This document shows positions 1 through 8,422 of a DNA stretch of 21,411 nucleotides, piece by piece. Source of the DNA: DASYSL01 sp036003365 (GTDB lineage Bacteria; Eisenbacteria; RBG-16-71-46; DASYSL01); contig DASYSL010000161.1 of assembly GCA_036003365.1 (NCBI GenBank), positions 1-21,411 on the forward strand, read 5' to 3'. The notes below the pieces were generated by a model. It made no database searches. It saw only the letters and a list, made by a program, of their open reading frames with translations, and was not told the DNA's origin. The position numbers and the translations under genes are program-made. Within the stretch, counting starts at the first letter, position 1, and the number at the start of each line of letters is the position of its first letter.

Positions 1-305
1 GCGCCGAAGAGCTGCAGAAGAAGGCACCGCGCGCCCGCATCGCCAAGGCGTTCAACACGGTGTTCGCGCAACACATGGACAAGGGCCACGTAGGCGACCA
101 GCGGCTCACCGCGTTTGTCGCTTCCGACGATCCCAATGCGAAGGCGGAGACGCTCGAGCTCGCGCGGGCCATCGGCTTCGACGCCGTGGACGCGGGCCCG
201 CTCGAGAGCGCGCGCCTGCTCGAGCCGCTCGCGCTCCTCAACATTCGTCTCGGCTACATGCTCGGCATGGGAACGCAGATCGGCTTCGAGCTGGTGCACG
301 CCTAG
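1..305 (+). CDS. F420/NADP-type oxidoreductase, C-terminal fragment (5' end outside window)
   Basis: The frame is open from the left edge (first full codon at base 3) to a TAG stop, giving about 100 residues, so the N-terminal Rossmann dinucleotide-binding part lies outside the window. The visible part carries features typical of the NADPH-dependent F420 reductase/COG2085 dinucleotide-binding family: an AFNTVFA segment near the start, then a helix-strand unit ending in FDAVDAGPL, and a C-terminal LLEPLALLNIRLGYMLGMGTQ stretch like the family's dimer-forming helix. In the family, these enzymes move hydride between NADP(H) and F420, or act as general NADP-dependent reductases in the cytosol. 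Which substrate applies here cannot be judged from the C-terminus. Nothing nearby suggests F420 chemistry. The gene is followed by a hairpin and a 150-bp gap, so it probably ends its own transcription unit. Confidence 0.8.
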   Translation, partial: AEELQKKAPRARIAKAFNTVFAQHMDKGHVGDQRLTAFVASDDPNAKAETLELARAIGFDAVDAGPLESARLLEPLALLNIRLGYMLGMGTQIGFELVHA

Positions 306-386
306 CGAGCGGAGCTTGCCCGGAGAGCGGACCAAGCATGGCGGCAAAGTAGGTTGCAGTGGGGCGGCCTTCGGGGCCAAAATGCC

Positions 387-404
387 CGGGGTCGCCCGAC
401 CCCG
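387..404. terminator. GC-rich stem-loop between the oxidoreductase and the LolA-like gene
   Basis: CGGGGTC (387-393) pairs perfectly with GACCCCG (398-404) across a 4-base loop. It lies 82 bp after the oxidoreductase stop and 51 bp before the next ATG. There is no T-run on the plus side. On the minus side four T's follow after a 4-base gap. It may terminate the upstream gene or fold in the leader of the next one; a factor-independent terminator is not proven. Confidence 0.35.
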
Positions 405-455
405 TGCCACCCCGGCTCAAGGAACGGAAATCCGCCGCATCACACGAGGTGAAAC

Positions 456-1244
456 ATGTGGTTCTCCACGCCCATCGCCGCCGTCGTGCTCCTGGCCACG
501 ACCACGTCCGCCACGCCTTCCGTCGATCAGATCATCGCCAAGTACATCGAGCGTGTCGGCGGCATGCAGAAGATCGAGGCGGTCACGTCGCTGCGTCGCA
601 CGGGCAAGCTGACCAATCCGGGCGGCAGCGAAGCCATCATCGTCAAGGAGAACAAGCGCCCGAACCTGGTGAGGACCGACGTCACCATCCAGGGCATGAC
701 GGCGATCAACGCCTATGACGGGACGACCGGCTGGAAGATCTCTCCCTTCCAGGGCAAGAAGGATCCCGAGACTCTGGGCGAGGACGAGATGAAGGCCATT
801 CTTCAGGACGCCGACTTCGACGATCAGCTCATCGGCTATCAGAAAAAGGGCTATCAGATCGAATCGCTCGGCACCGACGACGTCGAGGGCACGGCCACGT
901 ACAAGCTGCGCCTGACGAACAAGGACGGCGACACGCGCACCTATTATCTCGACGAGGATTCGGGCGTGCCGATCAAGATCGATGTGCGCCGGATGGTGCG
1001 CGGCGCGCCGCAGGATGCCGAAGTCTATCTCGGTGACTACAAGGAAGTATCCGGTTGGTACCTGCCCTTCTCGATCGAGTCCGGCGTCAAGGGCTCGGAG
1101 GCGCGCAGCAAGATCACCTACGAGAAGATCGAGGCCAACGTCACCATCGACGATCAGCGCTTCCACATGCCCGCCGCCAAGGGTGGTTCCCCGTCGTCCA
1201 CTTCGGCCGCCCGCTCCAGCGTCACTCTCCGGGACAAGGACTGA
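456..1244 (+). CDS. Exported LolA-like outer-membrane lipoprotein-sorting-type protein
   Basis: 262 residues. A short hydrophobic signal peptide (about residues 1-19, ending TTTSA before TPS) predicts export. The mature part opens with an amphipathic helix (VDQIIAKYIERVGG, then EAVTSLRRTGK) and continues as many short strands, including a TYYLDEDSGVPIKIDVRR segment and a DYKEVSGWYLPFSIE segment. This order is characteristic of LolA/LolB-fold 'outer membrane lipoprotein-sorting protein' homologues of periplasmic type. The C-terminal 25 residues are Ser/Ala-rich and probably disordered. The ATG is supported by GAGGTG at 446-451. It lies 3 bp upstream of the Asp-box protein gene and is probably co-transcribed with it. 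True LolA function in lipoprotein transport is not implied; many such paralogues are accessory envelope proteins of unknown ligand. Confidence 0.72.
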   Translation: MWFSTPIAAVVLLATTTSATPSVDQIIAKYIERVGGMQKIEAVTSLRRTGKLTNPGGSEAIIVKENKRPNLVRTDVTIQGMTAINAYDGTTGWKISPFQGKKDPETLGEDEMKAILQDADFDDQLIGYQKKGYQIESLGTDDVEGTATYKLRLTNKDGDTRTYYLDEDSGVPIKIDVRRMVRGAPQDAEVYLGDYKEVSGWYLPFSIESGVKGSEARSKITYEKIEANVTIDDQRFHMPAAKGGSPSSTSAARSSVTLRDKD

Positions 1245-1247
1245 GTC

Positions 1248-4200
1248 ATGAAGAGCACTCGCGTTGTCGTCATCGTATCGGCCGTCCTTCTGACCGCGCG
1301 TGTCAGCTTCGCCGCGCCCGCACCGGCGCCCAGCGTCAACGCACCCAAGATCGACTCGCAGACCATCTCGGGCCTGGGTTGCCGGAACATCGGCTCGGCG
1401 GCCATGAGCGGCCGCGTCGCCGCACTCGACGCCGTGCGCGAGGGCAACCGCCTCACCATCTACATCGGCTCGGCGAGCGGGGGCGTGTGGAAGTCGGTGA
1501 ACGGTGGGACGACCTACAAGCCAGTGTTCGACAAGCAGGACGTGATGTCGATCGGCGCGGTCACGATCGATCCCAGCAACGCGAAGACGGTGTGGGTCGG
1601 CACCGGCGAGCCGTGGACGCGCAACAGCGTGTCGGTGGGTGACGGCGTGTACAAGTCGACCGATGGCGGCGACAGCTGGACCAACGTGGGTCTCAAGCAC
1701 TCCGAGCACATCGGCAAGATCCTCGTCGATCCAAAGGATCCCAACACCGTATACGCCGCGGCGCTGGGGCCTCTGTGGAGTGACGGGGAAGAGCGCGGCC
1801 TCTACAAGACGACCGACGGCGGCAAGTCGTGGGCCAAGGTGCTCAAGGGCGGCAATCTCTCGACCGGCTGCTCGAGCATCGCCATGGATCCGCAGAATTC
1901 CAAGAAGCTGTTCGCGGCACTGTGGGATTTCCGTCGCAAGGGTTGGACGTTTCGCTCGGGCGGCGAGAGCCCGGATGTGGCGAGCGGCAGCGGTCTCTAC
2001 CTGACCACCGACGGCGGCTCGTCGTGGACGGCGCTCACCGCGGCGAACACGAAGGGCCTGCCGCCCGCGCCGTGGGGGCGTGTCGCCGTCAGTGTGGCGC
2101 CTTCGAATCCGAAAGTCGTGTACGCGCTGATCGAGGCGGTGCCGCCGTACAACGGCCTCTACCGCTCCGACGACGGCGGCAAGACGTGGGAGCTGCGTGA
2201 CCGCAGCCGCTTCATGGTGTGGCGTCCATTCTATTTCGCCAATCTCATCATCGATCCCAAGAACGAGAACCGCCTCTACAAGCCCGACCTCGGACTCATC
2301 GTGAGCCGTGACGGTGGCAAGAGCTTCAGCGTGATCTCGGGCGGCGCGCACGGCGACTTCCACGACGTGTGGGTCGATCCCACCAACACGGACCATCTGA
2401 TCACCGGCGACGACGGCGGCGTGTGGTACTCGTTCGACGCCGGCAACCGGTGGTGGAAGGCGGAGAACCTTCCCATCTCGCAGTTCTATCACGTGAGCCT
2501 GGACATGGACCGTCCGTACCACGTGTACGGCGGGCTCCAGGACAACAGCTGCTGGGTGGGCACGTCGGCGTACCCGGGGGGCATCACCAACCATCAGTGG
2601 GAGAACATGTATGGCGGCGACGGCTTCTGGATGTTCGCCGATCCCACCGATCCCGATTACCTCTATGCCGAAGCGCAGGGCGGCGACATTGGCCGTATCA
2701 ACCGCGTCACGCACGAGACCCGGCCCATCCAGCCGCTGCCCGGATACAAGGAAGGCAAGCTGCGCTTCAACTGGAACACGCCCATTCACCTGAGCGCGAC
2801 GCAGAAGGGGACTGTCTATATCGGCTCGCAGTTCCTCTTCCGCTCCAAGGATTTCGGCCAGACCTGGGATCGCATCTCGCCCGACCTCTCGACCAACGAT
2901 CCGATGAAGGAGAAGCAGGAGCTCTCGGGCGGCGTCACCGTCGACAACTCGGCTGCCGAGACGCACTGCACGATCTACGCGGTCTGCGAGTCGCCCAAGA
3001 GTGGCGATGTGATCTGGGTGGGAACCGACGACGGCAACGTGCAGGTCACGAAGGACGGCGGCAAGACGTGGACGAACGTGACCAAGAACATCCACGGGCT
3101 GCCCAAGAGCGCGTGGGTGTCTTCGATCGACGCCGGCCACTTCGATGCGGGCACCGTCTACGCGACCTTCGATCTGCATACCTTCGGCGACATGCGTCCG
3201 TACGCCTATCGCTCGACCGACTTCGGTAAGACGTGGACGCCGCTGGTGGCGCCGGCGGGGCCCGTGCGCGGCTACGCGCACGTCATCAAGGAAGACCTGG
3301 TGAACTCGAACCTGCTCTTCCTGGGCACCGAGTTCGGACTCTGGGTCTCGCTCGACGGCGGCAAGGCGTGGGCGCAGTACACGGGCGGAGATCTGCCCGA
3401 CGTCGCGGTGCGCGATCTCGCCATTCACTCTCGTGACAACGATCTGGTGATCGCCACGCACGGCCGCGGCATGTGGGTCATCGACGACATCACGCCGCTG
3501 CGCGCGCTCACCGCCGAGACGCTGGCGCAGGACGTGGCCTTCCTGCCGACGCGCCCGACGGTGCAGCGCCTGCTGGCCCGCGGCGGTTGGGCGAGCGGCG
3601 ACGCTACGTTCACCGGGCCCAATCCGACGAACGACGCGGTGATCACGTACTACCTGAAGCAGCGCCACATCTTCGGCGACATGAAGATCGAAGTGCTCGA
3701 CCCCGATGGCAAGGTCGCGGGCACCGTGCCGAGTGGCAAGCGACGCGGCGTGAACCGCGTCACCTGGTCCATGCGCCGCAAGCCGCCGACGGTGCCGGCC
3801 GCGGCGACGGCAGCTTTCGAAGCGTCGCTCGGGCCGCGCCTTCTGCCCGGCGCCTACACCGTGCGCATGACCAACGACAAGCAGACCTACGAGACCAAGC
3901 TCGACGTGGTCCCGGATCCGCGCTCGGCGCACACCGCCGAGGAACGCAAGGCGCAGTACGACCTGGCGGTGAAGCTCTCCGATCTCCTGGGGGACATGGC
4001 CTACACGGTGGATCGGATCAACAACGTGCGCCTCGCGCTCGATCAGCGCGCTGCCGCCGTGGGCTCCGATCCGCTCGCCTCGGAGCTCAAGAGGTGGTCG
4101 GCCTCCGTGGACGGCCTGCGCAAGAAGATCGTGGCCACCAAGGAAGGCGGCATGATCACGGGCGAGGAGCGGCTGCGCGAACACCTCACGGATCTCTATG

Positions 4201-4466
4201 GCAACGTCGTGTACTACGAAGGCCGGCCGTCGCAGACGCAGCTGGATCGCGCCGATGCCCTGTCGCGCGAGCTGGCCGATGTGGCCAAAGATTTCGAGAG
4301 TTGGGCGTCCGTCCAGCTGCCCAAGGCCAACGCGGCCCTCGCCAAGCACCAGCTGGCGCCCGTGCCGCTCCTCACGCGCCAGGAGTGGGAGAGCAAGAAC
4401 GTGGCCGAGACGGGCGCCAGTGTCGATCGGAGCGGGGAAAACGAAGGAGATCGCGACCTGCGCTGA
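1248..4466 (+). CDS. Large exported BNR/Asp-box (VPS10/sortilin-like) beta-propeller protein
   Basis: 1072 residues with a signal peptide (about 1-22, VSFA before APAP). From about residue 83 to 705 there are around eleven Asp-box motifs of the type S/T-x-D-G-G-x-S/T-W, for example STDGGDSW, TTDGGKSW, SDDGGKTW and SLDGGKAW. They indicate one or two large beta-propellers like the VPS10/sortilin and PSII-assembly-factor-like families. The last 350 residues contain a short beta domain and then a long mostly helical segment. Proteins of this length and layout are commonly labelled 'glycosyl hydrolase', but Asp-boxes are structural and no catalytic glycosidase residues can be named, so enzymatic activity is unproven. 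The start is ATG, 3 bp after the LolA-like gene, with AAGG just upstream. The sigma-factor gene follows after 24 bp. It is probably a periplasmic or surface binding protein. Confidence 0.85.
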   Translation: MKSTRVVVIVSAVLLTARVSFAAPAPAPSVNAPKIDSQTISGLGCRNIGSAAMSGRVAALDAVREGNRLTIYIGSASGGVWKSVNGGTTYKPVFDKQDVMSIGAVTIDPSNAKTVWVGTGEPWTRNSVSVGDGVYKSTDGGDSWTNVGLKHSEHIGKILVDPKDPNTVYAAALGPLWSDGEERGLYKTTDGGKSWAKVLKGGNLSTGCSSIAMDPQNSKKLFAALWDFRRKGWTFRSGGESPDVASGSGLYLTTDGGSSWTALTAANTKGLPPAPWGRVAVSVAPSNPKVVYALIEAVPPYNGLYRSDDGGKTWELRDRSRFMVWRPFYFANLIIDPKNENRLYKPDLGLIVSRDGGKSFSVISGGAHGDFHDVWVDPTNTDHLITGDDGGVWYSFDAGNRWWKAENLPISQFYHVSLDMDRPYHVYGGLQDNSCWVGTSAYPGGITNHQWENMYGGDGFWMFADPTDPDYLYAEAQGGDIGRINRVTHETRPIQPLPGYKEGKLRFNWNTPIHLSATQKGTVYIGSQFLFRSKDFGQTWDRISPDLSTNDPMKEKQELSGGVTVDNSAAETHCTIYAVCESPKSGDVIWVGTDDGNVQVTKDGGKTWTNVTKNIHGLPKSAWVSSIDAGHFDAGTVYATFDLHTFGDMRPYAYRSTDFGKTWTPLVAPAGPVRGYAHVIKEDLVNSNLLFLGTEFGLWVSLDGGKAWAQYTGGDLPDVAVRDLAIHSRDNDLVIATHGRGMWVIDDITPLRALTAETLAQDVAFLPTRPTVQRLLARGGWASGDATFTGPNPTNDAVITYYLKQRHIFGDMKIEVLDPDGKVAGTVPSGKRRGVNRVTWSMRRKPPTVPAAATAAFEASLGPRLLPGAYTVRMTNDKQTYETKLDVVPDPRSAHTAEERKAQYDLAVKLSDLLGDMAYTVDRINNVRLALDQRAAAVGSDPLASELKRWSASVDGLRKKIVATKEGGMITGEERLREHLTDLYGNVVYYEGRPSQTQLDRADALSRELADVAKDFESWASVQLPKANAALAKHQLAPVPLLTRQEWESKNVAETGASVDRSGENEGDRDLR

Positions 4467-4490
4467 GTCGCGACCGGGGGGAGCGCGACG

Positions 4491-5108
4491 TTGCCAGAAC
4501 GCGAGGAGCCCACTTCCGAGGGCGATCCCGAAGCCACGGGGGAGCTCTTCCGCCGTTTGCGTGGCGGAGACGAAGCGGCGCGAGAGCGCTTGTTCGCGCG
4601 CTGCTTGCCTCGATTGCAACGCTGGGCGCACCGGCGTCTTCCGCTCCATTACCGCGACATCGCGGATACCGACGACCTGGTCCAGCTCACGCTCCTGCGC
4701 GCCTTCCGCCACCTCGACTCGTTCGAGTGGCGCGGCGAGGGCGCGTTCCTCGCCTATCTTCGCTCCATTCTCCTCAACGCGGTGCGCGACGAAGTGCGCA
4801 AGAGCGCGACCCGCTCGGCCGCGGCGCAGGCGAGAGAGGCCCGCCTCGACACCGTTGCGCCTGTGGGCGAGCTTTCCGAGCTCGAGCGCCTGATCCACAA
4901 AGATCAGATGCACCGCTACGAGGCCGCCCTCGATCGCCTTCCGGAGCGCGATCGCTGCGCGCTCATTCTCCGGCTCGAGTTCGAGCTGGACTATCGCGAG
5001 CTGGCCGAGGCCATCGAGGCGCCCGGCCCCGACGCGGCCCGCATGGCCGTGCAACGCGCGCGCGCCCGGCTCGTCCAGATGCTCCAAAGCGAAACCGCGG
5101 CCGGCTGA
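4491..5108 (+). CDS. ECF-type RNA polymerase sigma factor, paired with the following kinase
   Basis: 205 residues from a TTG start. No ATG or GTG is available near the N-terminus, and a purine-rich GGGGGGAG lies at 4476-4483. Region 2 runs from about residue 20 to 108 and includes ADTDDLVQLTLLRAFRHL (about 58-75), the core-RNAP-binding and -10-recognising helix. The acidic D59-T-D-D62 matches the DAED motif of classical ECF factors. Region 4 (about 145-200) contains ALDRLPERDRCALILR and a recognition-helix-like end (ARMAVQRARARLVQML), although the helix-turn-helix is longer than usual because of an EAPGPDAA insert. The linker is Arg/Ala-rich. The kinase-STAND gene starts 5 bp after its stop, so the two are probably translationally coupled, and the kinase is the likely regulator in place of a membrane anti-sigma factor. 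None of the usual anti-sigma proteins is encoded nearby. Confidence 0.88.
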   Translation: MPEREEPTSEGDPEATGELFRRLRGGDEAARERLFARCLPRLQRWAHRRLPLHYRDIADTDDLVQLTLLRAFRHLDSFEWRGEGAFLAYLRSILLNAVRDEVRKSATRSAAAQAREARLDTVAPVGELSELERLIHKDQMHRYEAALDRLPERDRCALILRLEFELDYRELAEAIEAPGPDAARMAVQRARARLVQMLQSETAAG

Positions 5109-5113
5109 TCACG

Positions 5114-8100
5114 ATGTCGGAGCGCGTGACCCACCATTCCATGCCCGCCCGAATCGCCCATTACACGATCGAGCACGAGATCGGCCGCGGTGGCATGGGC
5201 GTGGTGTACCTGGCGCGTGACGAGAGATTGAAGAGGCACGTGGCTATCAAGGCGCTCCCGCCCGAGATGGCGCAGGATCACGAAGGGTTGGCGCGATTCG
5301 AGCGCGAAGCCCTGGTGCTCGCAGCACTCGAGCACCCACACATCGCGGTCATTCACGGCCTCGAGCGTGACCCGTCCGGCTCCTTGTATCTCGTTCTCGA
5401 ATGGGTGAGGGGGACGAGCCTCGCCGAGCGGCTGCGCGGCGGCGCGCTCGGCCGGCGCGAATCCTTCTCGTTGTGTCGACAGGTCGCCGACGCGCTCACC
5501 GTCGCGCACGAACGCGGGATTGTTCACCGCGATCTCAAGCCCAGCAATGTGATGGTCACCTCCGAGGGACGCGCCAAGGTGCTCGACTTCGGGCTGGCGC
5601 GCCGATCCGGCATGGCCGATGGCGCGACCTCTCTGGCCGAAGCCGCCGAGCCGCTCGATACGTCCTCCTCTTCGAGTGCTGCCGAAGGCACGGCGAGCTA
5701 CATGAGTCCCGAGCGCATCCTGGGGAGCGGAGGCGACCGTCGGGCCGACATCTTCGCCTTCGGCTGCGTTCTCTACGAGTGCCTGACCGGGCGGCGCGCG
5801 TTCCACGGCGCAACCGTGTTCGGCGCCCTCGGCCAGGCGCTGCGTGCGCGTCCCGATTGGTCGCCCTTCGAGCCGCAGGATCCGGTCCGCCCACTTCTCG
5901 AAGCGTGCTTGCGCAAAGCGCCGGAGGATCGGATCGGTTCGATGCGCGAGGTCGCTTCCCTGCTCGCTCAGCTCGAGCGCGATGCCGAGGCTTCCGCGCG
6001 AGAGCCTGAGCAGGACCGCTCGCTGCGAGTCCCGAACAATCTCCCCGCGGCGCGGACGTCGCTCGTTGGCCGAGAACAGGAGGCCCAAGAGGCGGGCCGC
6101 CTGCTCGCCGCGTCGCGCATGCTCACCTTGACCGGGCTCGGCGGCGCGGGAAAGACACGGCTCGCCATCCGGCTCGCCGAGGAGGTCTCGGCCTCGTTTG
6201 CGGACGGCGTCTGGTTCGTCGATCTCTCGGGTCTTTCTCCCTCTCAGCAGATCGAGGCACGTCTGGGGGAGATCTTGGGATTGCGCGAGAGCGAGCGACC
6301 GTGGCGCGACGTGCTGATCGCATTCTTGGAGCAGCGCAACGCGCTTCTCGTGCTCGACAACGCCGAGGACACGCTCGCGGCCACCGCCGATTTCGTGGCT
6401 GCCGTGCATCGGGCGTGTGCCGGTGTCTCCATGCTCGTCACCAGCCGTGAGCCATTGCCTCTCCCCGGCACGCCTGTCTACGAAGTTCCTCCGCTCTCCT
6501 ACCCGCGATCCGACGAGCCCATGAATGCAGCCGCGCTGCGGCGTCACGAATCGGTGCGCTTGTTCGTGGATCGCGCGCGCCTTGCGGACACCGCCTTCGA
6601 CCTCGACGACGACAATGCGCCAGCGGTCGGCCGGATCGCGAATCTCCTGGGCGGTCACCCGCTGGCGATCGAGCTCGCGGCGGCCCGAGCTCGCGTCCTC
6701 ACCCCGGCCGAGATCGCCCGCCGTCTCGACGATGCTCTCTCGCTTCTGGGATCCGAGGACGATGCGCTGGACCGTCGGCAGAGAACGCTCCGCGCCACGC
6801 TGCAGTGGAGCTATGACCATTTGTCGGAAGGCGACCGGCGGGCGTTGCGAGCACTCTCCGTGTTCCCGGGCGATTGGGATCTCGCCACGGCGTCGGCTCT
6901 GCTCGAGGAGAGCGAGGTCGCTGTGCTCGACCGGATCTCGCGTCTGGCAGCGCGAGCGTTCCTGATCGCGGAGCGGCATGGCGAGGTCTCGCGCTATCGC
7001 CTCGCAGAGCCGACGCGCCAATTCGCGGCCACGGCCGCGAGCCGCGAAGGCGAAGAGAAAGCGATTCAAGACCGATTCGTGGAGTGGGCCTTGCGCTTCG
7101 CCGAAGACGCCGCTCCCCGGCTGCGCGGAGCCGACGCGTTCGTGTGGCTGCCCCGAGTCGAAGCGCAGTCGCGCAATCTCCTGGCCGCGATCGACCAGGC
7201 CGGTCACGACGCCGATGGCGTACGCGAGCTCCGGCTAGTGTCGGCGCTGGGCTGGTTTTGGATCAACACAGGGCGATTCCGATTGGCCCGTGATCTCCTG
7301 GGCCATGCCCTCGCGCGTCCGGCGGAAACGACGCCGGCGATTCGCGCCGAAGCCTTGCTTTCCGATGCGCGCGCGGCGTTCATGCGCGGAGACTACGACC
7401 ACGCCGAACGCCGCTTCCGGGAGGCGGCCGAGATGGCGAAGGCCGCGAGCGAGCTTCGCTGCGAAGCGGCCGCGCTCAACGGATCCGGGCTCGTGGCCAT
7501 GGCGCGCAATCGGCCCGACGCCGCCGAGCGGTTCTACCGGCAGGGGCTCGAGATCGCGCGCCGTCTGGGCGACACCATGGCCATCTGCGGGTTGCTCGAC
7601 AACACGGCCGGTCTGCTATGGCGCAAGAGGGATCGAGAGGGGGCGCGATTGCTCCATCTCGAGAGCTACGAGCGAGCCTCGGCGGCCGGGCTGTGGCCAA
7701 CCATGCTGCACGGCGCCAATGGGCTCGGCCTTCTGACCATGGACGAGGAAGACTACGAGGCTGCGCGGCTGTGGTTCTCGCGCGCGTTGGAAGCAGCGCG
7801 ACGCGCGGGGAATCGCAACCATCTGATCGCCGCCTTGGCCAACGTCGCCGACGTGTCTTCGCTCTCGGGCGATCACGCAACCGCGCGCGTCCTGCTCGAA
7901 GAGGCCATGGAGATCGCGCGCTCCGTCGACAATCGCCCTCAGCTTGCCATGGGACTCGCAAGCTTGGCTTGGGTGGAGATGAGAGCCAACGACCGTGCGG
8001 CTGCCAGTCGAGTGGCCAAGGAGTGCCTGGGGGCGGTTCGCGCTTCCGTCCATCCCCGCGCCGTCGCGTACGTGTTGGAGGTGGCGTCCGATCTCGCCCT

Positions 8101-8341
8101 GAATCGTGGTGAAGCCCGACTGGCGGCCGAATTCCTCGGTGGGGCGCAGCACCTTCGCCAGGGTCCCATCCCTCCCCAGGGCTCCGCCGACGCCCGCCAC
8201 GTGGAGGGGTTGCTCGCCAGAGGCCGAGCGGACCTCGGTCCGGCGTTCGAGGCGGCTCGGGAAAGCGGCGCCCGACTCTCTCTCGATGACCTCATCGACC
8301 GCGCGGAATCGTGGCTTTCCCGCTTTCAGATGGCACTCTAG
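5114..8341 (+). CDS. Ser/Thr protein kinase fused to STAND (NB-ARC-like) ATPase and TPR domain
   Basis: 1075 residues. The frame is open far upstream, but homology begins just after the ATG at 5114, 5 bp past the sigma-factor stop; ATG 5141 is an alternative. The PknB-like kinase domain (about 14-290) is complete: glycine loop G24-R-G-G-M-G, catalytic K46, HRD at 138-140 with K142, DFG with D158, and SYMSPE in the activation segment. A STAND/NB-ARC-type ATPase follows (about 320-680): Walker A GLGGAGKT (341-348), Walker B LLVLDN (D415), a VTSRE sensor-like segment, GGHPLAIELA (about residue 513) and a winged-helix-like WSYDHLSEGDRRALRALSVF. The remaining roughly 370 residues are TPR-like helical pairs. 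No membrane segment is seen, so it should be cytosolic. Such ATPases usually act as ligand-gated oligomerising switches. Here the output is presumably phosphorylation, plausibly of the coupled sigma factor. M. tuberculosis PknK is a loosely comparable kinase-ATPase fusion. Confidence 0.9.
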   Translation: MSERVTHHSMPARIAHYTIEHEIGRGGMGVVYLARDERLKRHVAIKALPPEMAQDHEGLARFEREALVLAALEHPHIAVIHGLERDPSGSLYLVLEWVRGTSLAERLRGGALGRRESFSLCRQVADALTVAHERGIVHRDLKPSNVMVTSEGRAKVLDFGLARRSGMADGATSLAEAAEPLDTSSSSSAAEGTASYMSPERILGSGGDRRADIFAFGCVLYECLTGRRAFHGATVFGALGQALRARPDWSPFEPQDPVRPLLEACLRKAPEDRIGSMREVASLLAQLERDAEASAREPEQDRSLRVPNNLPAARTSLVGREQEAQEAGRLLAASRMLTLTGLGGAGKTRLAIRLAEEVSASFADGVWFVDLSGLSPSQQIEARLGEILGLRESERPWRDVLIAFLEQRNALLVLDNAEDTLAATADFVAAVHRACAGVSMLVTSREPLPLPGTPVYEVPPLSYPRSDEPMNAAALRRHESVRLFVDRARLADTAFDLDDDNAPAVGRIANLLGGHPLAIELAAARARVLTPAEIARRLDDALSLLGSEDDALDRRQRTLRATLQWSYDHLSEGDRRALRALSVFPGDWDLATASALLEESEVAVLDRISRLAARAFLIAERHGEVSRYRLAEPTRQFAATAASREGEEKAIQDRFVEWALRFAEDAAPRLRGADAFVWLPRVEAQSRNLLAAIDQAGHDADGVRELRLVSALGWFWINTGRFRLARDLLGHALARPAETTPAIRAEALLSDARAAFMRGDYDHAERRFREAAEMAKAASELRCEAAALNGSGLVAMARNRPDAAERFYRQGLEIARRLGDTMAICGLLDNTAGLLWRKRDREGARLLHLESYERASAAGLWPTMLHGANGLGLLTMDEEDYEAARLWFSRALEAARRAGNRNHLIAALANVADVSSLSGDHATARVLLEEAMEIARSVDNRPQLAMGLASLAWVEMRANDRAAASRVAKECLGAVRASVHPRAVAYVLEVASDLALNRGEARLAAEFLGGAQHLRQGPIPPQGSADARHVEGLLARGRADLGPAFEAARESGARLSLDDLIDRAESWLSRFQMAL

Positions 8342-8386
8342 CGGCGCAAGTTCGTTTTTCCGCACCTGCCCGTTTCCCTGTTTGGA

Positions 8387-8404
8387 GAAGCCGATCCCGG
8401 CTTC
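8387..8404 (+). terminator. Stem-loop after the kinase-STAND gene
   Basis: GAAGCCG (8387-8393) pairs perfectly with CGGCTTC (8398-8404) around a 4-base loop, 45 bp after the kinase stop and 18 bp before the FG-GAP gene start. No U-tract follows. It could be a weak terminator or a processing/leader hairpin. It lies just ahead of the ribosome-binding AGGGAG at 8409-8414. Confidence 0.35.
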
Positions 8405-8422
8405 ACGATCAGGGAGTACGCC

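Noticed and set aside
1248..4466. Calling the Asp-box protein a sialidase or glycosyl hydrolase
   Set aside because: Asp-boxes are structural and occur in non-enzymatic propellers such as VPS10. No catalytic Arg triad or other glycosidase signature could be pointed to.
417..5087. A 1556-residue open frame on the minus strand opposite the LolA-like, Asp-box and sigma genes
   Set aside because: It is a high-GC third-position shadow: low-complexity, rich in Arg/His/Val/Ala/Gly, with no recognisable domain. The plus-strand genes on the same bases have clear domains, signal peptides and ribosome-binding sites.
3473..5113. Upstream extension of the kinase-STAND frame by 547 residues
   Set aside because: It overlaps the Asp-box and sigma genes in another frame, is Arg/Ala/Pro-rich and has no domain. 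Kinase homology starts just after ATG 5114.
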